From Deltaproteobacteria bacterium RIFCSPLOWO2_12_FULL_60_16 (GTDB lineage: Bacteria > Desulfobacterota > Binatia > UBA9968), in NCBI GenBank assembly GCA_001798565.1, contig MGSR01000018.1, forward strand, positions 2,721 to 10,686: DNA of 7,966 nt, in the 5' to 3' direction. Numbering within the stretch: position 1 is the first letter of the stretch; each line of letters begins with the position of its first letter. The translations under genes were made by a program, and so were the position numbers. Under the pieces are notes generated by a model, which saw only the letters and a list, made by a program, of their open reading frames with translations, was not told the DNA's origin and ran no database searches. This document shows positions 6,389 through 7,966 of the stretch, piece by piece.

Positions 6389-7966
6389 ATGGAAAATCTC
6401 CAGAGCTTGGTATTTTCGGAACTCCCTATTCCCGCCTGGCAGTTGGTTCTCTACACCGTTTTGACCTGCGTCTTCATACTGAGCCGGAGGGTTAGAGCCT
6501 TCCTGCTGACTACCTGTGTGTTCGCCCTCTACTGGACCTTTCACTTTTTGCGCGCCCAGTGGTTTGCCGGCGCCGGCGGTGAATTTTTGGGGCCGGCCAT
6601 TTACGGCTTTTTCAGTTTGGTCCTCGTCGGACTTGCATTGCACGCGGTGTTCTTTTTTAGGGAACAGGGGCATTTCCCGGGTCTTTCGAGTTATGAAATC
6701 GGCCGTCTGCGACGCAGCCTGCTGAAGCGCATGGATCAGATGGAGTCGTCCATCTTGCAGGCTGAGGCGAGGGCCGCTCATGAGATCAAAGAGTTCGAGG
6801 AGATCAGGCAGAACATAGAGACCAGGGTCGGCCCGCTGGAGGATCACGTTCACCAGATGGACGAAGACCTCCGTTCCCGGCAGACTGCGGTCGAAGATCT
6901 GGAGAGCGGGTTGCTGAGCCGCATCCACGATCTCGAGAGTCAGGTCAGCGAAAAAGGGGAGTTGTTGCGGTCGCGAGACAAGGAAATTGAAGCGCTGAAG
7001 GCGGAGATGGAGGAACAGACTCGGAAAGTTGAGGTGCAGCGGGAGGAGGGTGAGAGGAGAGCAGGGGGACAAGAGGCCCCCGGGACAAAGACCGAAGAAG
7101 CCGCCGCGGCCACCATCCGGGATCTCGAGCGGCAATTGGCGGAGAAGGGCGCTCTGTTAATCGCGCGCAACCGGGAGATCAAGGAGCTCTATCAAGAGGA
7201 GCGGGAACGGGTCGGGGCGCTGGACGGCGAGGCTCGGTCGTTGAAGGCCGAATGGGACAGGCGGGAGTCCTCCTTGCGGGAGCAGGAAGAGAGGCTGTCG
7301 GCCCGAGTCTCCTGCCTGGAAGAAGAGCTCAGGGAGAGAGAAGCTCAGTTAAAGGAGAGCCATCAACACCTGCAGGACGTGCGATCGGAATTGGAGGCCA
7401 AGACGGTCTGGCTCCAAAAACAGCTTCTGGAAAAGGAGCGCGGCGAGGAGTCCGAAGAGCCGTTGCGTGCGGGGATAGAAGCGCTCAACGGGAGGATTCA
7501 CGAGCTGGAAGGTCAGGTCGCGGAGGGAGAGCGTCTCTTGCGGCTGCGCCAACAGCAGGCCGACAAACTTGGCGCGGAGCTGGGGGAAAAAGTCGCGGCG
7601 CTGCAGGCTCTTCTCCAGGAGGAAAAAGGGACAGCCCAGGATAAGGAATCTTCGTTCCGGGAGAGAGAAAGGGACTTGACCGCGAGGATCCGTGATCTGG
7701 AAAATCTGGCCAGAGAAAATGACCGCCGGTCGCAGATTCTCTCCAAGGGCGGCGGCACCCGGGCATCTGGGGCCGACGAGAAGGCCGCCACGCTGCAGAT
7801 CCTGTTACAAGACCAGGACGAGTCCTTTGCCAGAAGGACCGCTTCGTACCAGGAAGTAGTCGAAAGTCTCACTGCCCGGATAGACGAACTGGAAAAACAA
7901 TTGAAGGAGAACGAGACACCGGCTTACGCCCGCGTCGGGGAGAAAAGCAGGAAGCGAGGAAAGGGT
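6389..7966 (+). CDS. Membrane-anchored long coiled-coil protein with a 64-residue internal repeat (3' end outside window)
   Basis: I do not recognise this protein. The frame is open from ATG 6389 to the last base, 526 codons with no stop, so the true length is greater. Residues 16-31, 37-54 and 66-90 are three hydrophobic segments. The RRVR between the first two suggests that this loop is cytoplasmic, which puts the N-terminus outside and everything after the third helix inside the cell. From about residue 103 to the end the sequence is a very charged E/R/K/Q/L-rich coiled coil, poor in Pro and aromatic residues. It is periodic: an R-[IVM]-x-x-[LM]-E-like motif returns every 63-64 residues (see repeat entry). 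Gly/Pro/Ala-rich breaks at 221-241 and 453-464 may be hinges. AGAGGG lies ten bases before the ATG; a TTG three codons earlier is too close to it. The gene follows the phosphatase after 189 bases, possibly as its own unit. A structural scaffold or tether is inferred; other coiled-coil families (SMC-like, chemoreceptor-like, tail tape-measure) lack support here, with no ATPase or signalling motif in the visible part. Confidence 0.85.
   Translation, partial: MENLQSLVFSELPIPAWQLVLYTVLTCVFILSRRVRAFLLTTCVFALYWTFHFLRAQWFAGAGGEFLGPAIYGFFSLVLVGLALHAVFFFREQGHFPGLSSYEIGRLRRSLLKRMDQMESSILQAEARAAHEIKEFEEIRQNIETRVGPLEDHVHQMDEDLRSRQTAVEDLESGLLSRIHDLESQVSEKGELLRSRDKEIEALKAEMEEQTRKVEVQREEGERRAGGQEAPGTKTEEAAAATIRDLERQLAEKGALLIARNREIKELYQEERERVGALDGEARSLKAEWDRRESSLREQEERLSARVSCLEEELREREAQLKESHQHLQDVRSELEAKTVWLQKQLLEKERGEESEEPLRAGIEALNGRIHELEGQVAEGERLLRLRQQQADKLGAELGEKVAALQALLQEEKGTAQDKESSFRERERDLTARIRDLENLARENDRRSQILSKGGGTRASGADEKAATLQILLQDQDESFARRTASYQEVVESLTARIDELEKQLKENETPAYARVGEKSRKRGKG
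6728..7966 (+). repeat. Tandem 64-residue protein repeat, six full units and a partial seventh
   Basis: Units begin at residues 114, 178, 242, 306, 369, 433 and 497 of the coiled-coil protein (bases 6728, 6920, 7112, 7304, 7493, 7685, 7877). Unit heads read RMDQMESSI, RIHDLESQV, TIRDLERQL, RVSCLEEEL, RIHELEGQV, RIRDLENLA and RIDELEKQL. Spacings are 64, 64, 64, 63, 64, 64. Units 3, 5 and 6 end in L-[ST]-A just before the next head. A second half-unit signature sits at offset 33: RVGPLEDHV (unit 1), RVGALDGEA (3), KTVWLQKQLL (4), KVAALQALLQ (5), KAATLQILLQ (6). The DNA of the units has diverged, so the repeat is seen in protein and not as a nucleotide tandem array. The seventh unit is cut by the window edge, so more copies may follow. 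Confidence 0.8.

Noticed and set aside
6317..7135. 272-codon minus-strand frame opposite the coiled-coil gene
   Set aside because: It is Leu/Pro/Phe-rich, as expected from the complement of Glu/Arg/Lys/Gln codons. The plus frame has a ribosome site, membrane helices and a protein-level repeat, so the plus strand is the coding one.

Overview
The window looks like a chromosomal core region of a moderately GC-rich, rod-forming Gram-negative bacterium. It holds the left arm of a cell-elongation (elongasome) operon read leftward and a separate rightward group of genes. A canonical mreB-mreC-mreD-mrdA order, a PpiD-type periplasmic foldase and a Shine-Dalgarno-led, tightly packed gene layout fit a proteobacterium or a former Deltaproteobacteria-like lineage (Desulfobacterota/Myxococcota or a related uncultured group). 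That placement is inference from gene content and protein flavour only, with low confidence.

Layout. Minus strand, from 3400 down to 1: mreB (actin-like filament), mreC (periplasmic scaffold), mreD (membrane partner) and the N-terminal half of mrdA (PBP2 transpeptidase), which leaves the window just before its catalytic serine. Gaps of 51, 24 and 7 bases between these genes suggest one transcript; rodA would be the usual next gene beyond the left edge. Positions 3401-3589 are a divergent intergenic region with a plausible sigma70-type promoter for each direction. Plus strand: a membrane-anchored parvulin-type peptidyl-prolyl isomerase (ppiD-like, 3590-5500), a histidine-phosphatase-family enzyme (5555-6199), a 189-base gap with a nested inverted repeat, and then a large open reading frame from 6389 that is still open at the last base (526 codons seen).

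How they fit together. MreBCD and PBP2 form the membrane machine that inserts lateral-wall peptidoglycan. PpiD-like proteins help newly exported proteins fold at the inner membrane. The phosphatase follows ppiD closely and probably shares its transcript, but its substrate cannot be read from sequence.

The most interesting object is the unrecognised gene at 6389. It encodes three predicted membrane helices followed by a very long, highly charged, probably cytoplasmic coiled coil. That coil is built from an internal repeat of 64 residues: an R-[IVM]-x-x-[LM]-E type motif returns at residues 114, 178, 242, 306, 369, 433 and 497, that is with spacings 64, 64, 64, 63, 64 and 64. I know of no named family with this combination. 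A membrane-tethered structural rod or scaffold is the simplest reading, and it is inference.
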